Below the pieces are notes generated by a model that ran no database searches, had not been told where the DNA came from, and saw only the letters and a program-made list of their open reading frames with translations. A stretch of DNA of 64,000 bases, taken from NCBI GenBank assembly GCA_016704895.1, contig JADIZG010000070.1, positions 1-64,000 of the forward strand. The letters run 5' to 3'. The stretch is from Betaproteobacteria bacterium. Lineage in GTDB: Bacteria > Pseudomonadota > Gammaproteobacteria > Burkholderiales > Casimicrobiaceae. This document shows positions 48,572 to 60,991 of this stretch, piece by piece; within the stretch, counting starts at the first letter, position 1, and the number at the start of each line of letters is the position of its first letter. The position numbers were made by a program, and so were the translations under genes.

Positions 48572-49541
48572 TGCCCGATGGCTACCCGCACACCGGCCAC
48601 GCCGCTGAAGCAGACCTTCCTCGACTTCGAGCAGCCGATCGCCGAGCTGCAGACGAAGATCGACGAACTGCGCTTCGTGCACGAGGACTCCGCCGTCGAC
48701 ATCGCCGACGAGATCGCGCGGCTGTCGCGCAAGAGCCAGCAGCTCACCAAGGAGATCTACGCGAAGCTCACCTCGTGGCAGATCGCGCAGGTCGCTCGCC
48801 ATCCGCAGCGACCCTACACGCTCGATTACATCGCCGGCATCTTCACCGAGTTCCGCGAGCTCCACGGCGACCGCTCCTACGCGGACGACGCGGCGATCGT
48901 CGGCGGACTCGCGCGCTTCAACGGCCGGCCCTGCGTCGTGATCGGACACCAGAAGGGCCGCGACACGAAGGAGAAGATCCACCGCAACTTCGGCATGCCG
49001 CGTCCCGAGGGCTACCGCAAGGCGCTCCGCCTCATGAAGCTCGCCGAGAAGTTCGGGCTGCCGCTCTTCACGTTCGTCGACACGCCCGGCGCGTATCCCG
49101 GCATCGGCGCCGAGGAGCGCGGCCAGTCGGAGGCGATCGGCCGCAACCTGTTCGAGATGGCGGGCCTGCGCACGCCGATCGTCGTCACCGTCATCGGCGA
49201 AGGCGGATCGGGCGGCGCGCTCGCGATCGCGGTCGGCGACGTGACGCTGATGCTCCAGTACTCGACCTACTCGGTGATCTCCCCCGAGGGCTGCGCGTCG
49301 ATCCTGTGGAAGAGCGCCGAGCAGGCGCCCGAGGCCGCCGAGATCCTCGGCATCACGGCGCCGCGCCTGAAGCAGCTCGGGCTGATCGACAAGGTGATCC
49401 CCGAGCCGGTCGGCGGGGCGCACCGCGACCCCGCGGCGATGATCGCGTCGCTCAAGAAGGCGCTGGCCGACGCGATCAAGCCGCTCGCCGAGCTCCCGCT
49501 CGACGAACTGGTCGAGCGGCGCGAGGACCGCATCGTCTCCT

Positions 49542-52197
<2,656 letters not shown>

Positions 52198-52209
52198 TCA
52201 ACCGAGGAC

Positions 52210-52230
52210 GGGGCCCGCGGCGCGGGCCCC
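52210..52230 (+). promoter_or_regulatory. Intercistronic hairpin between dctP and dctQ
   Basis: GGGGCCCGC and GCGGGCCCC form a perfect 9-base stem with a three-base loop, 12 bases after the dctP stop and before dctQ. It likely protects dctP mRNA and lowers readthrough, giving more binding protein than permease. Confidence 0.6.
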
Positions 52231-52239
52231 GGCGATCCC

Positions 52240-52773
52240 ATGCGCTGGCTCGAGCATCTCGAGGAAGGACTGATCGCCTTCCTGATGGCGGCGATGACCG
52301 TGGTCACCTTCATGCAGGTGGTCGCGCGCTACGTCTTCAACTACAGCTTCGTCTGGGCGCTGGAGCTGACCGGCGTCATGTTCGCCTGGCTGATCTTCGT
52401 CGGGATGTCGTACGGCGTGCGCGTCGGCGCGCACATCGGCATCGACGCGCTGGTCAAGTCGCTGGGCCGGGACGCGAGGCGGGCGGTCGGGATCGTCGCC
52501 ACGCTGCTGTGCTTCGTCTACGCATCGATCTTCGCGTTCGGCGGTTACCAGTACGTGCGCAAGATGCACGACGTGGGCATCCTGATGCAGGACCTCCCGA
52601 TCGAGCAGTGGATTCCGCGCATCATCCTTCCGCTCGGCTTCGCGCTGCTCGCGTTCCGTTTCGCGCAGGTGCTCTTCCAGCTGGCGACGGGCAGGGAGGC
52701 GCACCTGCTCGGCGATGAGGCCGAGGACGCGCTCAAGCTCCGCGAGGAGTCGCCGGGCGAGGGGGCGCGATGA
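52240..52773 (+). CDS. dctQ: TRAP transporter small permease (DctQ)
   Basis: The 177-residue protein has four membrane helices. MRWLEHLEEGLIAFLMAAMTVVTFMQVVARYVFNYSFVWALELTGVMFAWLIFVGMSYGVR is the standard DctQ N-terminus. It associates with DctM to form the inner-membrane unit that uses the sodium gradient. Its TGA overlaps the dctM ATG (ATGA). Confidence 0.93.
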   Translation: MRWLEHLEEGLIAFLMAAMTVVTFMQVVARYVFNYSFVWALELTGVMFAWLIFVGMSYGVRVGAHIGIDALVKSLGRDARRAVGIVATLLCFVYASIFAFGGYQYVRKMHDVGILMQDLPIEQWIPRIILPLGFALLAFRFAQVLFQLATGREAHLLGDEAEDALKLREESPGEGAR

Positions 52774-54047
52774 CCACCGTCGCGCTGTTCGCGCTGCTGT
52801 TCGTCTTCATGTTCCTCGGCATGCCGGTGGCCGTCGCCCTCGGCCTGTCGTCGCTGCTGACGATCCTCTTCTTCGCTCAGGACTCCCTCGCTTCGCTGTC
52901 GCTCAAGCTGTTCGAGACCGCCGAGCACTACACGCTGCTGTCGATCCCGTTCTTCATCCTCGGCGGCGCGTTCATGACCACCGGCGGCGTGGCGAAGCGG
53001 ATGATCCGGTTCGCCAACGCCTGCATCGGGCACCTGCGCGGCGGGCTGGCGATGGCCTCGGTCATGGCCTGCATGCTGTTCGCCGCGGTATCGGGCTCGT
53101 CGCCGGCGACCGTCGTCGCCGTCGGGTCGATCGTGATCGCCGGCATGGTGCGCGCCGGCTATTCCCAGCCGTTCGCCGCCGGCGTGATCTGCAACGCCGG
53201 CACGCTCGGCATCCTGATCCCGCCGTCGATCGTGATGGTCGTCTACGGCGCCGCGACCGAGACCTCGGTCGGCAAGCTGTTCATCGCCGGCGTGATCCCC
53301 GGCATCCTGCTCGGCCTGCTGCTCATGGTCGCGATCTACGTCCGCGCGCGCATGATCGACCTCCCGAAGCAGCCGCGCGCGACGCTCGGCGAGGTGCTGA
53401 CCTCCGGCCGCGATTCGCTGTGGGGCCTGCTGCTGATCGTGATCATCCTGGGCGGCATCTACGGCGGCGTGTTCACGCCGACCGAGGCGGCCGCCGTCGC
53501 GGCCGTCTACGCGTTCGTGATCGCCGTGTTCGTCTACCGCGACATCGGCATGCGCAAGGTCCCGCACGTGCTCATCGACGCCGGCAAGGTCACGGTGATG
53601 CTGATGTTCATCGTGGCCAACGCGCTCCTGTTCGCGCACGTGCTGACCACCGAGCGCATCCCACAGCAGATCGCCGAAATCATCATCGGCTGGGGCATGA
53701 CCGGCTGGCAGTTCCTGATCGTCGTCAACATCCTGCTGCTGATCGCAGGCATGTTCATGGAGCCGACCGGCATCATCCTGATCCTCGCGCCGATCCTGTT
53801 CCCGATCGCGACGCGACTCGGGATCGACCCGGTCCACCTCGGCATCATCATGGTGGTGAACCTGGAGATCGGCATGGTCACGCCGCCGATCGGGCTGAAC
53901 CTTTTCGTCACCGCCGGCATCACCGGAATGTCGATCGGCCAGGTGGTGCGCGCGGCGTTGCCATGGTCGATGGTGCTGCTCGCGTTCCTCGTCGTCATCA
54001 CCTACGTGCCGGCGATCACGCTCTTCCTGCCGAACCTGCTCTTCTGA
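52770..54047 (+). CDS. dctM: TRAP transporter large permease (DctM)
   Basis: The 425-residue permease has about 12 helices and forms the transport channel. FVFMFLGMPVAVALGLSSLLTILFF, SIPFFILGGAFMTTGGVAKRMIRFANACIGHLRGGLAMASVMACMLFAAVSGSSPATVVAVGSI, TLGILIPPSIVMVVYG and the C-terminal GMVTPPIGLNLFVTAGI are family signatures. It overlaps dctQ by four bases, so the two are coupled. Confidence 0.96.
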   Translation: MTTVALFALLFVFMFLGMPVAVALGLSSLLTILFFAQDSLASLSLKLFETAEHYTLLSIPFFILGGAFMTTGGVAKRMIRFANACIGHLRGGLAMASVMACMLFAAVSGSSPATVVAVGSIVIAGMVRAGYSQPFAAGVICNAGTLGILIPPSIVMVVYGAATETSVGKLFIAGVIPGILLGLLLMVAIYVRARMIDLPKQPRATLGEVLTSGRDSLWGLLLIVIILGGIYGGVFTPTEAAAVAAVYAFVIAVFVYRDIGMRKVPHVLIDAGKVTVMLMFIVANALLFAHVLTTERIPQQIAEIIIGWGMTGWQFLIVVNILLLIAGMFMEPTGIILILAPILFPIATRLGIDPVHLGIIMVVNLEIGMVTPPIGLNLFVTAGITGMSIGQVVRAALPWSMVLLAFLVVITYVPAITLFLPNLLF

Positions 54048-54072
54048 CCCGGGCCCGGCCGGCCGCCAGCCA

Positions 54073-54097
54073 GCCGGGCGCCAGCCGGGTGCCCGGC
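54073..54097 (+). terminator. GC-rich hairpin after the TRAP operon
   Basis: GCCGGGC (54073-54079) and GCCCGGC (54091-54097) can pair 26 bases after the dctM stop. There is no T run; it lies within a longer G/C palindromic stretch before the ndk promoter. Confidence 0.35.
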
Positions 54098-54164
54098 GCC
54101 GGCGTCCTGGCGGGCGGCGCATGCGCGCCCCGGCCCGCCCGCGCGGGCATCAGGGGTGGACCGA

Positions 54165-54173
54165 TGCTATAAT
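54165..54173 (+). promoter_or_regulatory. Extended -10 promoter of ndk
   Basis: TGCTATAAT (extended -10 with perfect TATAAT at 54168-54173) stands in an AT-rich patch 39 bases before the ndk ATG. The -35 region is weak, as is common with extended -10 promoters. Confidence 0.7.
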
Positions 54174-54212
54174 TTTGAATTTCCTCGGATTAATCCTGTC
54201 GGAGTCTCCCGC

Positions 54213-54638
54213 ATGGCCGTCGAACGCACCCTTTCCATCATCAAGCCGGATGCCGTCGCGAAGAACGTCATCGGGCAGATCACCGCCCGCTTCGAGAAGG
54301 CCGGCCTCAAGGTCGTCGCCGCCCGCATGGCGTGGCTCTCGCAGGCCGAAGCCGAGGGCTTCTACGCGGTGCACAAGGCCCGCCCGTTCTTCAAGGACCT
54401 GGTCTCGTTCATGACCTCGGGCCCCGTGATGATCCAGGTGCTCGAGGGCGAAGGCGCCATCGCGAAGAACCGCGACCTGATGGGCGCCACCGATCCGAAG
54501 AAGGCCGCCGCCGGCACGATCCGCGCCGACTTCGCCCAGTCGATCGACGCCAACGCCGTGCACGGCTCCGACGCCCCGGAGACGGCCGCGGTCGAGATCG
54601 CGTACTTCTTCCCGGCATCGCAGGTCCACTCCCGGTAG
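54213..54638 (+). CDS. ndk: Nucleoside diphosphate kinase
   Basis: The 141-residue enzyme moves the gamma phosphate of ATP to other nucleoside diphosphates. [32 protein letters not shown] is the family N-terminus. The catalytic His is in [20 protein letters not shown], and [14 protein letters not shown] is the nucleotide-binding Kpn loop region. The ATG at 54213 starts the conserved sequence. It leads the block that continues with rlmN. Confidence 0.97.
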   Translation: MAVERTLSIIKPDAVAKNVIGQITARFEKAGLKVVAARMAWLSQAEAEGFYAVHKARPFFKDLVSFMTSGPVMIQVLEGEGAIAKNRDLMGATDPKKAAAGTIRADFAQSIDANAVHGSDAPETAAVEIAYFFPASQVHSR

Positions 54639-54661
54639 CCCGCCGGAGTCCGGACGTCGCC

Positions 54662-55934
54662 GTGACCGCCAACCTCCTCGACCTCGACCTCGCGGGCCTC
54701 GAGCGCTTCTTCGCCGAACGCGGCGAAAAGCCGTTCCGCGCGCGGCAGGTGTCGCGCTGGCTGCACCAGCGCCTGGTCGACGACGTCGAGGCGATGACCG
54801 ACATCGCGAAGCCGCTGCGCCTGAAGCTCGCCGCCGAGACCGTGATCGCGGCCCCGGCCGTGATCCGCGACACGACGGCCTCCGACGGCACTCGCAAGTG
54901 GCTGTTCGACGTCGGCAACGGCAACGCGGTCGAGGCGGTCTACATCCCGGAGGACGACAGGGGCACGCTCTGCATCTCGTCGCAGGCGGGCTGCGCGATG
55001 GACTGCGCGTTCTGCTCGACCGGCAAGCAGGGCTTCAACCGCAACCTGACGACGGCCGAGATCGTGGGCCAGCTCTGGCACGCGAACCGCACGCTCCTCG
55101 CCGACGGCGTGCCCGCACCGTGGGTCGAGGCCGACGACCGACGGGCCGCCCCGAGGTCGTCCGCCCCCTCGGGGGGAGGCGCGCAGCGCCTCGGGCCTCG
55201 GGGGACCGACGGCCGACCCGGGCCGCCCCCGGGGAGGTCGCGCGCCCCTCGGGGGGGCGCGCGCAGCGCGCTCGGGGGGGACCACACCCCACACCCGCGC
55301 CCCGATCACCAACGTCGTGATGATGGGCATGGGCGAGCCGCTCGCGAACCTCGACTGCGTCGTTCCCGCGCTCAGGCTTTTCCTCGACGACAACGCCTAC
55401 GGACTGTCGCGCCGCCGCGTGACCGTCTCGACGTCGGGCCTCGTGCCGCAGATGGACCGGCTGGCGGCCGAGTGCCCGGTGGCGCTCGCCGTGAGCCTGC
55501 ACGCGCCGGACGACGCGCTGCGCGACAGGCTCGTGCCGGTCAACCGCAGGCACCCGCTCGCCGACCTGATGGCCGCGTGCCGCCGCTACCTCGAGGTCGC
55601 GCCGCGCGACTTCGTGACGTTCGAGTACGTGATGCTCGACGGCGTGAACGACGCGCCGGCGCACGCCGGCGCGCTCGTCCGCCTCGTGCGGGACGTGCCG
55701 TGCAAGTTCAACCTGATCCCGTTCAACCCGTTCCCGGGAACGGCGTTCGCGGTGAGCCCGCGCGGGCGCATCCTCGCCTTCCAGCGCCGGCTGATGGACG
55801 CGGGGATCGTGACGACGATCCGAAAGACGCGCGGCGAGGACATCGACGCCGCGTGCGGCCAGCTCGCCGGCCGCGTGAAGAACCGGGTGACCCGCCCGCT
55901 CGCGACGCGCATCGTCGCGGCGCGCCCCCACTGA
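54662..55934 (+). CDS. rlmN: Dual-specificity rRNA/tRNA methyltransferase RlmN, interrupted by a GC-rich insert and a frame change
   Basis: A radical-SAM enzyme that methylates C2 of A2503 in 23S rRNA and A37 of some tRNAs. A GTG at 54662 starts the first part ([40 protein letters not shown]), which reaches the cluster motif [36 protein letters not shown]. After about 55115 a Pro/Gly/Arg-rich stretch of about 175 bases holds two tandem repeat units. The second part resumes at about 55292 in another frame ([19 protein letters not shown]) and includes the methyl-carrier Cys in [12 protein letters not shown]. Both frames are open through the insert, so one missing or extra G in its long G runs would rejoin them. 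Confidence 0.85.
55136..55283 (+). repeat. Two tandem GC-rich palindromic repeat units inside rlmN
   Basis: Unit 1 (55136-55203) begins GACCGACGGGCCGCCC and contains CCCCCTCGGGGGGAGG and GCGCGCAGCGCC. Unit 2 (55204-55283) begins GACCGACGGCCGACCC and contains CCCCTCGGGGGGGCGC and GCGCAGCGCGCTCGG. Both have strong hairpin potential and a matching single unit lies in hrpA. They resemble the CCCCCTCGGGGGG-type repeats that I recall between genes in Burkholderiales. Confidence 0.65.
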
Positions 55935-55937
55935 CCC

Positions 55938-56759
55938 ATGACGCGAAGCCAACGACCCATGCGCCTCGTCCCGTTCGCCGCCGCGCTCGCGGTCGCGCTG
56001 CTCGCCGGCTGCGAGTCCAAGCCGCTCAGGCCGGAACTGCCGCAGCAGCAGCCGCAGCAGATGCCGCAGATCAGGCAGGAGGAGGCGACGCCTCGATACA
56101 AGGCCGAGCTTCGCACCGAGCTCGGCGCCGGCTACTTCAATCGCGGCCAGTACGACGTCGCGCTCGAGGAACTCGGCGAGGCGATCAAGTTCGACCCGAC
56201 GTACCCTCAGATCTACAACATCTACGGGCTCGTCTACGCGGAGCTCGGCGACGAGAAGAAGGCCGAGGAGAACTTCCGCCGCGGCCTCGAGCTCGCGCCG
56301 TCGGACTCGGAGATCCACCACAACTGGGGCTGGTACCTGTGCACGCACGGCAGGCCGCGCGAGTCGATCGCCGAGTTCGAGGCCGCGCTGCGCAACCCGC
56401 TCTACCGCGCGCCCGAGTCCGCGTTGATCAACGCGGGCAAGTGCAGCGCGCAGGCGGGCGACCTCGCCGCCGCGGACCAGTACTTCCGGCGCGCGCTCGC
56501 GCTCAAGCCGGGCAACCCGGTCGCCGCGTACAACCTCGCGCTGCTGTCCTACCGGGGCGGACGACTCGACGATGCGCGTGCGCTGATGCGGTTCGTGATG
56601 GCGCAGAACCCGCCGAGCCCCGAGGGGCTCTTCCTCGGGATGTGCATCGAGCGCCGGCTGCAGGACCGCCAGTCGGAGGAGTCGTACATCATGCAGCTGA
56701 AGAACCGTTACCCGAACAGCGCCGAAACGCGCGCGATCGCCGCCGGAGCGTGCGAGTGA
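55938..56759 (+). CDS. pilF: Type IV pilus assembly lipoprotein PilF (PilW), TPR protein
   Basis: The 273-residue lipoprotein has a lipobox LLAGC with Cys25, then a Gln-rich patch and about six TPR repeats ([72 protein letters not shown]). PilF helps the secretin PilQ assemble in the outer membrane. The rlmN-pilF-rodZ order is conserved. Its stop overlaps the rodZ GTG. Confidence 0.93.
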   Translation: MTRSQRPMRLVPFAAALAVALLAGCESKPLRPELPQQQPQQMPQIRQEEATPRYKAELRTELGAGYFNRGQYDVALEELGEAIKFDPTYPQIYNIYGLVYAELGDEKKAEENFRRGLELAPSDSEIHHNWGWYLCTHGRPRESIAEFEAALRNPLYRAPESALINAGKCSAQAGDLAAADQYFRRALALKPGNPVAAYNLALLSYRGGRLDDARALMRFVMAQNPPSPEGLFLGMCIERRLQDRQSEESYIMQLKNRYPNSAETRAIAAGACE

Positions 56760-57681
56760 CGGGCAACGATTCACTCGAGGATTCCGGGATCGACGCCGCC
56801 GGCGCGGAAGCCGCAGCGACTCCCCCGACGGCAGGCGCGATCCTCGCGCAGGCGCGCGAGGCGGCGGGGCTGTCGGTCCAGGACGTCGCGCTCCAGCTCA
56901 GGCTCGCGCCGCGCCAGGTCACCGCGATCGAGCGCGACGACTTCGCGAGCCTGCCCGGCCGCACGTTCGTGCGCGGGTTCGTGCGCAACTACGCCCGTCT
57001 GCTCAAGCTGGACGTCGACGCGATCCTCGCCGCGCTCCCGGGCGACGGCGCCGCCGCGCTCGACCGTCCCTCGCTCGCCGCGACGACGCGCGCGATCGGC
57101 GAGCTGCCGAGCGAGCGGGCCGCGCGCCCGGGCGTGGCGAAATGGGCGATCCCGCTCGTGCTGATCGCGATCGTCGCGATCGCCGCGCTCTACGAATTCT
57201 CGCGGCCGACCGCCCGCGCCCGTCGCCACCACGCCCCCGCCCGCCCGCGCCCGCGCCCCCACCCGCCGCCGAACCTTCGCCCTCTTCGCCGCCAGCGCCG
57301 CAGGCGGATGCGCAGCCGGAAGGCCCGCCGCCTGCGTCCCTCGCGGGCACGACCACGACGTCGCTGCCCAATCCAGTCGCGGCAGGCGCGACCGCCGCGA
57401 GCAGCGCTTCCGCGCCCGCCGCATCGCCGGCGGCACAGGGCGCGCCGAACCAGCTCAGCGTGAGGTTCCACGGCACGTCGTGGATCGAGGTTCGCGACCG
57501 CTCCGGGAACATCGTGCTGTCGATGACCGGCAACGACGGCACGTCCCGCGAGATCGCCATCGCGTCGCCGGGGGAGATCACGGTCGGCAACGTCGCCGCG
57601 GTCGAGGCCTCCTGGCGCGGCCGGAGGCTCGACCTCGCGACGCAGTCGAAGCAGAACGTCGCGCGCGTCCGACTGGATTGA
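56756..57681 (+). CDS. rodZ: Cell-shape protein RodZ, one frameshift in the linker
   Basis: The gene starts with a GTG overlapping the pilF stop. An N-terminal helix-turn-helix domain ([56 protein letters not shown]) would bind MreB. One membrane helix ([19 protein letters not shown]) follows near residue 132. The frame changes near 57215-57240, in the Pro/Ala-rich linker, to reach [19 protein letters not shown] and the periplasmic DUF4115 domain ([61 protein letters not shown]). It links the MreB skeleton to the wall machinery. Confidence 0.88.
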
Positions 57682-57683
57682 CG

Positions 57684-57740
57684 ATGGCCCGACACACGAC
57701 GATGCGCCGCGCCGCGCCGCGCCGCGGCGAGACACGATGA
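57684..57740 (+). CDS. 18-codon ORF where ispG is usually found
   Basis: The frame [18 protein letters not shown] lies three bases after rodZ, and its TGA overlaps the hisS ATG (ATGA). In related genomes ispG sits here and begins with a similar Arg-rich stretch. The ORF may be what is left after an ispG deletion, or a chance reading frame that couples hisS translation. Confidence 0.3.
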   Translation: MARHTTMRRAAPRRGETR

Positions 57741-59059
57741 GCTCGGACTCGGGTTCCCCGCCGGCCGCGCGGCCGAAGGTCGCGCCGCTCCAGGCCGTCC
57801 GCGGCATGAACGACGTGCTGCCCGACGAGTCCGCGCTGTGGCAGCGCCTCGAGGACGCCGCGCGCGCCGTGTTCGCGCTCTACGGCTACCGCAACCTGCG
57901 CGTGCCGATGGTCGAGCCGACCGCGCTGTTCGTGCGCGGGATCGGCGAGCACACCGACGTCGTCGAGAAGGAGATGTACACGTTCGACGACCGCCTGTCC
58001 GGCGAGAGCCTGACGCTGCGGCCCGAGGCCACGGCGGGCATCGTGCGCGCCGCGATCGAGCACAGCCTCTGCTACGAGCGGCCGCAGCGCGTGTGGCTCG
58101 CCGGCCCGATGTTCCGGCACGAGCGGCCGCAGAAGGGGCGCTACCGACAGTTCCACCAGTTCGACGTCGAGGCGCTGGGCTTCGCCGGTCCCGACGTCGA
58201 CGCCGAGCAGATCGTCATGCTCGCGCGACTGTGGCGCGAGCTCGGCGTCGCGGACGGCATCCGCCTCGCGATCAACTCGATCGGCGACGCGCACGAGCGT
58301 CGCGCGCACCGCGCCGACCTGATCGCCCACTTCGAGCGCCACCACGACCTGCTCGACGAGGACGCGCGCCGCCGCCTGCACGCGAATCCGCTCCGCATCC
58401 TCGACAGCAAGACGCCGTCGATGCAGGCGATGATCGCCGAAGCGCCGCGCCTCATCGACCGGCTCGGCCCCGAGTCGCGCGCGCACTTCGACGGGCTGGC
58501 GAGCGCGCTCGCCGGCGCCGGCATCGCGTTCGAGGTCGACCCGCGGCTCGTCCGCGGGCTCGACTACTACAACCGCACCGTGTTCGAGTGGGTGACCGAC
58601 CGGCTGGGCGCGCAGGGCACGGTCGCGGGCGGCGGCCGCTACGACGGCCTGTTCGAGGCGCTCGGCGGCAAGCCCACGCCCGCGTGCGGCTTCGCCATCG
58701 GCGTCGAGCGCATGATCCTGCTCCTGCAGGGCGCGGGGGCCACGGCGGCCGACGCGCCGCTCGCCTACGTCGTCCACTCGGGCGACGCCGCCGGCACGCT
58801 CGCCCGGAGCCTCGCCGAGTCGATCCGCGACGCGGGACACGCCGCGATCGTCCACGCCGGCGGCGGCAGCTTCAAGTCGCAGATGAAGAAGGCCGACGCG
58901 AGCGGCGCGCGCTACGCGCTGATCGTCGGCGAGGATGAGGCCGCGGCACGCAGCGTCTCCGTCAAGCCCCTGCGCGAACCCGGCGAGCAGCGCGCGGTTC
59001 CCGCGCGCGAGGTCGTCGATGCAATGACTCCCGCCTCGCCGATGCGAGCCACCGAATGA
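57737..59059 (+). CDS. hisS: Histidyl-tRNA synthetase
   Basis: The 440-residue class II synthetase has motif 1 in the N-terminal region ([64 protein letters not shown]), motif 2 [23 protein letters not shown], the histidine-specific motifs [15 protein letters not shown] and GGGRYDGL, motif 3 [13 protein letters not shown] and a C-terminal anticodon-binding domain. It charges tRNA-His. Confidence 0.97.
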   Translation: MSSDSGSPPAARPKVAPLQAVRGMNDVLPDESALWQRLEDAARAVFALYGYRNLRVPMVEPTALFVRGIGEHTDVVEKEMYTFDDRLSGESLTLRPEATAGIVRAAIEHSLCYERPQRVWLAGPMFRHERPQKGRYRQFHQFDVEALGFAGPDVDAEQIVMLARLWRELGVADGIRLAINSIGDAHERRAHRADLIAHFERHHDLLDEDARRRLHANPLRILDSKTPSMQAMIAEAPRLIDRLGPESRAHFDGLASALAGAGIAFEVDPRLVRGLDYYNRTVFEWVTDRLGAQGTVAGGGRYDGLFEALGGKPTPACGFAIGVERMILLLQGAGATAADAPLAYVVHSGDAAGTLARSLAESIRDAGHAAIVHAGGGSFKSQMKKADASGARYALIVGEDEAAARSVSVKPLREPGEQRAVPAREVVDAMTPASPMRATE

Positions 59060-59069
59060 AAGGAAGATG

Positions 59070-59792
59070 ATGGCAGTCTACGATCTCGAGGAACAGGAAA
59101 CCATCGACGATCTCAAGGCGTGGTGGACGCGCTGGGGGATGCTCGTGGCGGGGATCGTGATCGCGGTCGCGGTCGCGGTCGTGGCGATCCAGGGCTGGCG
59201 CTGGTGGAAATCGAGCCAGGCCGAGGCCGCGGGCGCGCTTTACTCCGCGGTCGCCGCTGCATCCCGCGGCGAGGATCCGGGCAAGGCGAAGGAGGCGATG
59301 GCGACGCTCGCCGACAAGTACGCCGGCACCGGGTACGCCGGACGCGCCGCGCTGCTTCGCGCGAAGCAGCTGTGGAACGAAGGCGACAAGGCCGGCGCGA
59401 AGGCGCAGCTCACCTGGGTCGTCGACTACGCCTCCGACGACGACCTGAAGCAGATCGCGCGCTATCGGCTGGCCGAAGCGCTGCTCGACGAGAAGAACTA
59501 CGACGAGGCGCTCAAGGTCCTCGACGCGAAGCACTCGGACGCCTACGCGGGCCTCTACGCGGACCTGCGCGGCGACGCGCTGGCGGCAGCGGGCCGCCGG
59601 GAGGACGCGCGCGCCGCCTACCAGGTCGCGCTCGCGAAGATCGATGCGAAGACCGCGTACCGGCAGTTCGTGCAGGTGAAGCTCGACGCGATGGGCGGCG
59701 CGACCGTGGTTCCCGCCAAGGGCGCCGACGCGTTCGGCAAGGCCCTCTCCGCGCCGCCCGGCGCGACGCAACAGCCCGCCGCCAAGCCATGA
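59070..59792 (+). CDS. yfgM: YfgM-type ancillary SecYEG translocon subunit
   Basis: The protein has about 240 residues with one N-terminal helix (MLVAGIVIAVAVAVVAIQGW) and a periplasmic TPR-like domain (YDEALKVLDAKHSDAYAGLYADLRGDALAAAGRREDARAAYQVAL). MAVYDLEEQETIDDLKAWWTRWG is the family start. The AAGGAAG ribosome-binding site favours the ATG at 59070 over the one at 59067. YfgM works with PpiD at SecYEG. Its stop overlaps the bamB ATG. Confidence 0.9.
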   Translation: MAVYDLEEQETIDDLKAWWTRWGMLVAGIVIAVAVAVVAIQGWRWWKSSQAEAAGALYSAVAAASRGEDPGKAKEAMATLADKYAGTGYAGRAALLRAKQLWNEGDKAGAKAQLTWVVDYASDDDLKQIARYRLAEALLDEKNYDEALKVLDAKHSDAYAGLYADLRGDALAAAGRREDARAAYQVALAKIDAKTAYRQFVQVKLDAMGGATVVPAKGADAFGKALSAPPGATQQPAAKP

Positions 59793-60967
59793 CGTCGCGG
59801 CAGCCCCTCCGGATCGCCGCGTTCGCGCTCGCGCTCGCTGCGGGCGGCTGTTCGTCGCTCCCGTCGTGGATGCCGACGATTCCGGCGCCTTCGTTCGATT
59901 GGTTCACCGGCAGCAGCAAGGCGCCCGGACCGCTGCCCGAGCTCTCGCCCAGCGTCACGCCAGTGATCGCCTGGCAGGCACAGGTGGGCAAGGCCGCGGC
60001 CGGCTTCGCGCCGATGGTCACGCCGGAGGCGATCTACGCGGCCGCGGCCGACGGCACGGTGATGCGGATCGATCCGGCGAACGGCCGCGCGGTCTGGCGC
60101 ATCAGCGCCGGCCGGACGCTGTCGGCGGGCGCCGGCGCGGATGGCTCGGTCGTCGTGGTGGGTTCCGACAAAGGCGACGTGCTCGCGTTCGACACCAACG
60201 GCACGGCGCTGTGGGCCACCAAGGTCGGAAGCGAGGTGATCTCGCCGCCGAAGACCGCGGAAGGCACGGTGGTCGTGTTCTCGGGCGATGGCCGCGTCTA
60301 CGGACTGTCGACGAAGGACGGCTCGAGGCGCTGGGTCTACCAGCGGGCGAATCCGCCGCTCATCGTCCGCAACTACGCGGGCGCCGTGATCGAGCGCGGC
60401 GGCGTCTTCTTCGGCACCGCGGGCGGCCGACTCCTGGGCCTCGACCTCGCGACCGGCACGGTGGGGTGGGAGGCCGCGGTCGCCACGCCCAAGGGGGCGA
60501 CGGAGCTCGAGCGCATCGCCGACGTGACCAGCCTGCCGACGATCGACGAACGCTACGCGTGCGCGACCGCCTACCAGGGACGGACCGGGTGCTTCGACAT
60601 CGTGCGCGGCACGCCCGTGTGGTCGCGTGACATCGGGAGCCTGGGCGGCATCGCGATCGACGCGAAGAACCTGTACGTGACCGACGACGCCGGGGCCGTG
60701 CACGCGCTCGACCGGTCGACGGGCGCGTCGGTCTGGAAGCAGGACAAGCTCGCCCAGCGCAGGATCGGCGGCCCGCAACTCGTCGCGGACCACGTCGGCG
60801 TCGTCGACGTCGAAGGCTGGCTGCACCTGATCTCTCCGGTCAACGGCGCGTACGTCGGGCGCGTCGCGACCGACGGCAGCGCGCCGACCTCGCAACCCGC
60901 GGCGACCATCGGCGGCGCGACCTGGCAGTCGGCGAGCGGCACGGTGTTCTCGGTCCGCGCGCGCTGA
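59789..60967 (+). CDS. bamB: Outer-membrane protein assembly factor BamB
   Basis: The 392-residue lipoprotein (lipobox LAAGGC) forms an eight-bladed beta-propeller with PQQ-like repeats, such as AAADGTVMRIDPANGRAVWRI, GDVLAFDTNGTALWATKVG, GRVYGLSTKDGSRRWVYQ and GAVHALDRSTGASVWKQDKL. It is part of the BAM complex that folds outer-membrane proteins. It overlaps yfgM by four bases; der follows 24 bases later. Confidence 0.95.
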   Translation: MTSRQPLRIAAFALALAAGGCSSLPSWMPTIPAPSFDWFTGSSKAPGPLPELSPSVTPVIAWQAQVGKAAAGFAPMVTPEAIYAAAADGTVMRIDPANGRAVWRISAGRTLSAGAGADGSVVVVGSDKGDVLAFDTNGTALWATKVGSEVISPPKTAEGTVVVFSGDGRVYGLSTKDGSRRWVYQRANPPLIVRNYAGAVIERGGVFFGTAGGRLLGLDLATGTVGWEAAVATPKGATELERIADVTSLPTIDERYACATAYQGRTGCFDIVRGTPVWSRDIGSLGGIAIDAKNLYVTDDAGAVHALDRSTGASVWKQDKLAQRRIGGPQLVADHVGVVDVEGWLHLISPVNGAYVGRVATDGSAPTSQPAATIGGATWQSASGTVFSVRAR

Positions 60968-60991
60968 CCCGGGGCGACCGCGAAGCTCGCG

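Noticed and set aside
55115..55317. Split of rlmN into two separate genes
   Set aside because: The second part lacks the iron-sulfur motif and the first lacks the catalytic C-terminus; together they make one standard RlmN.
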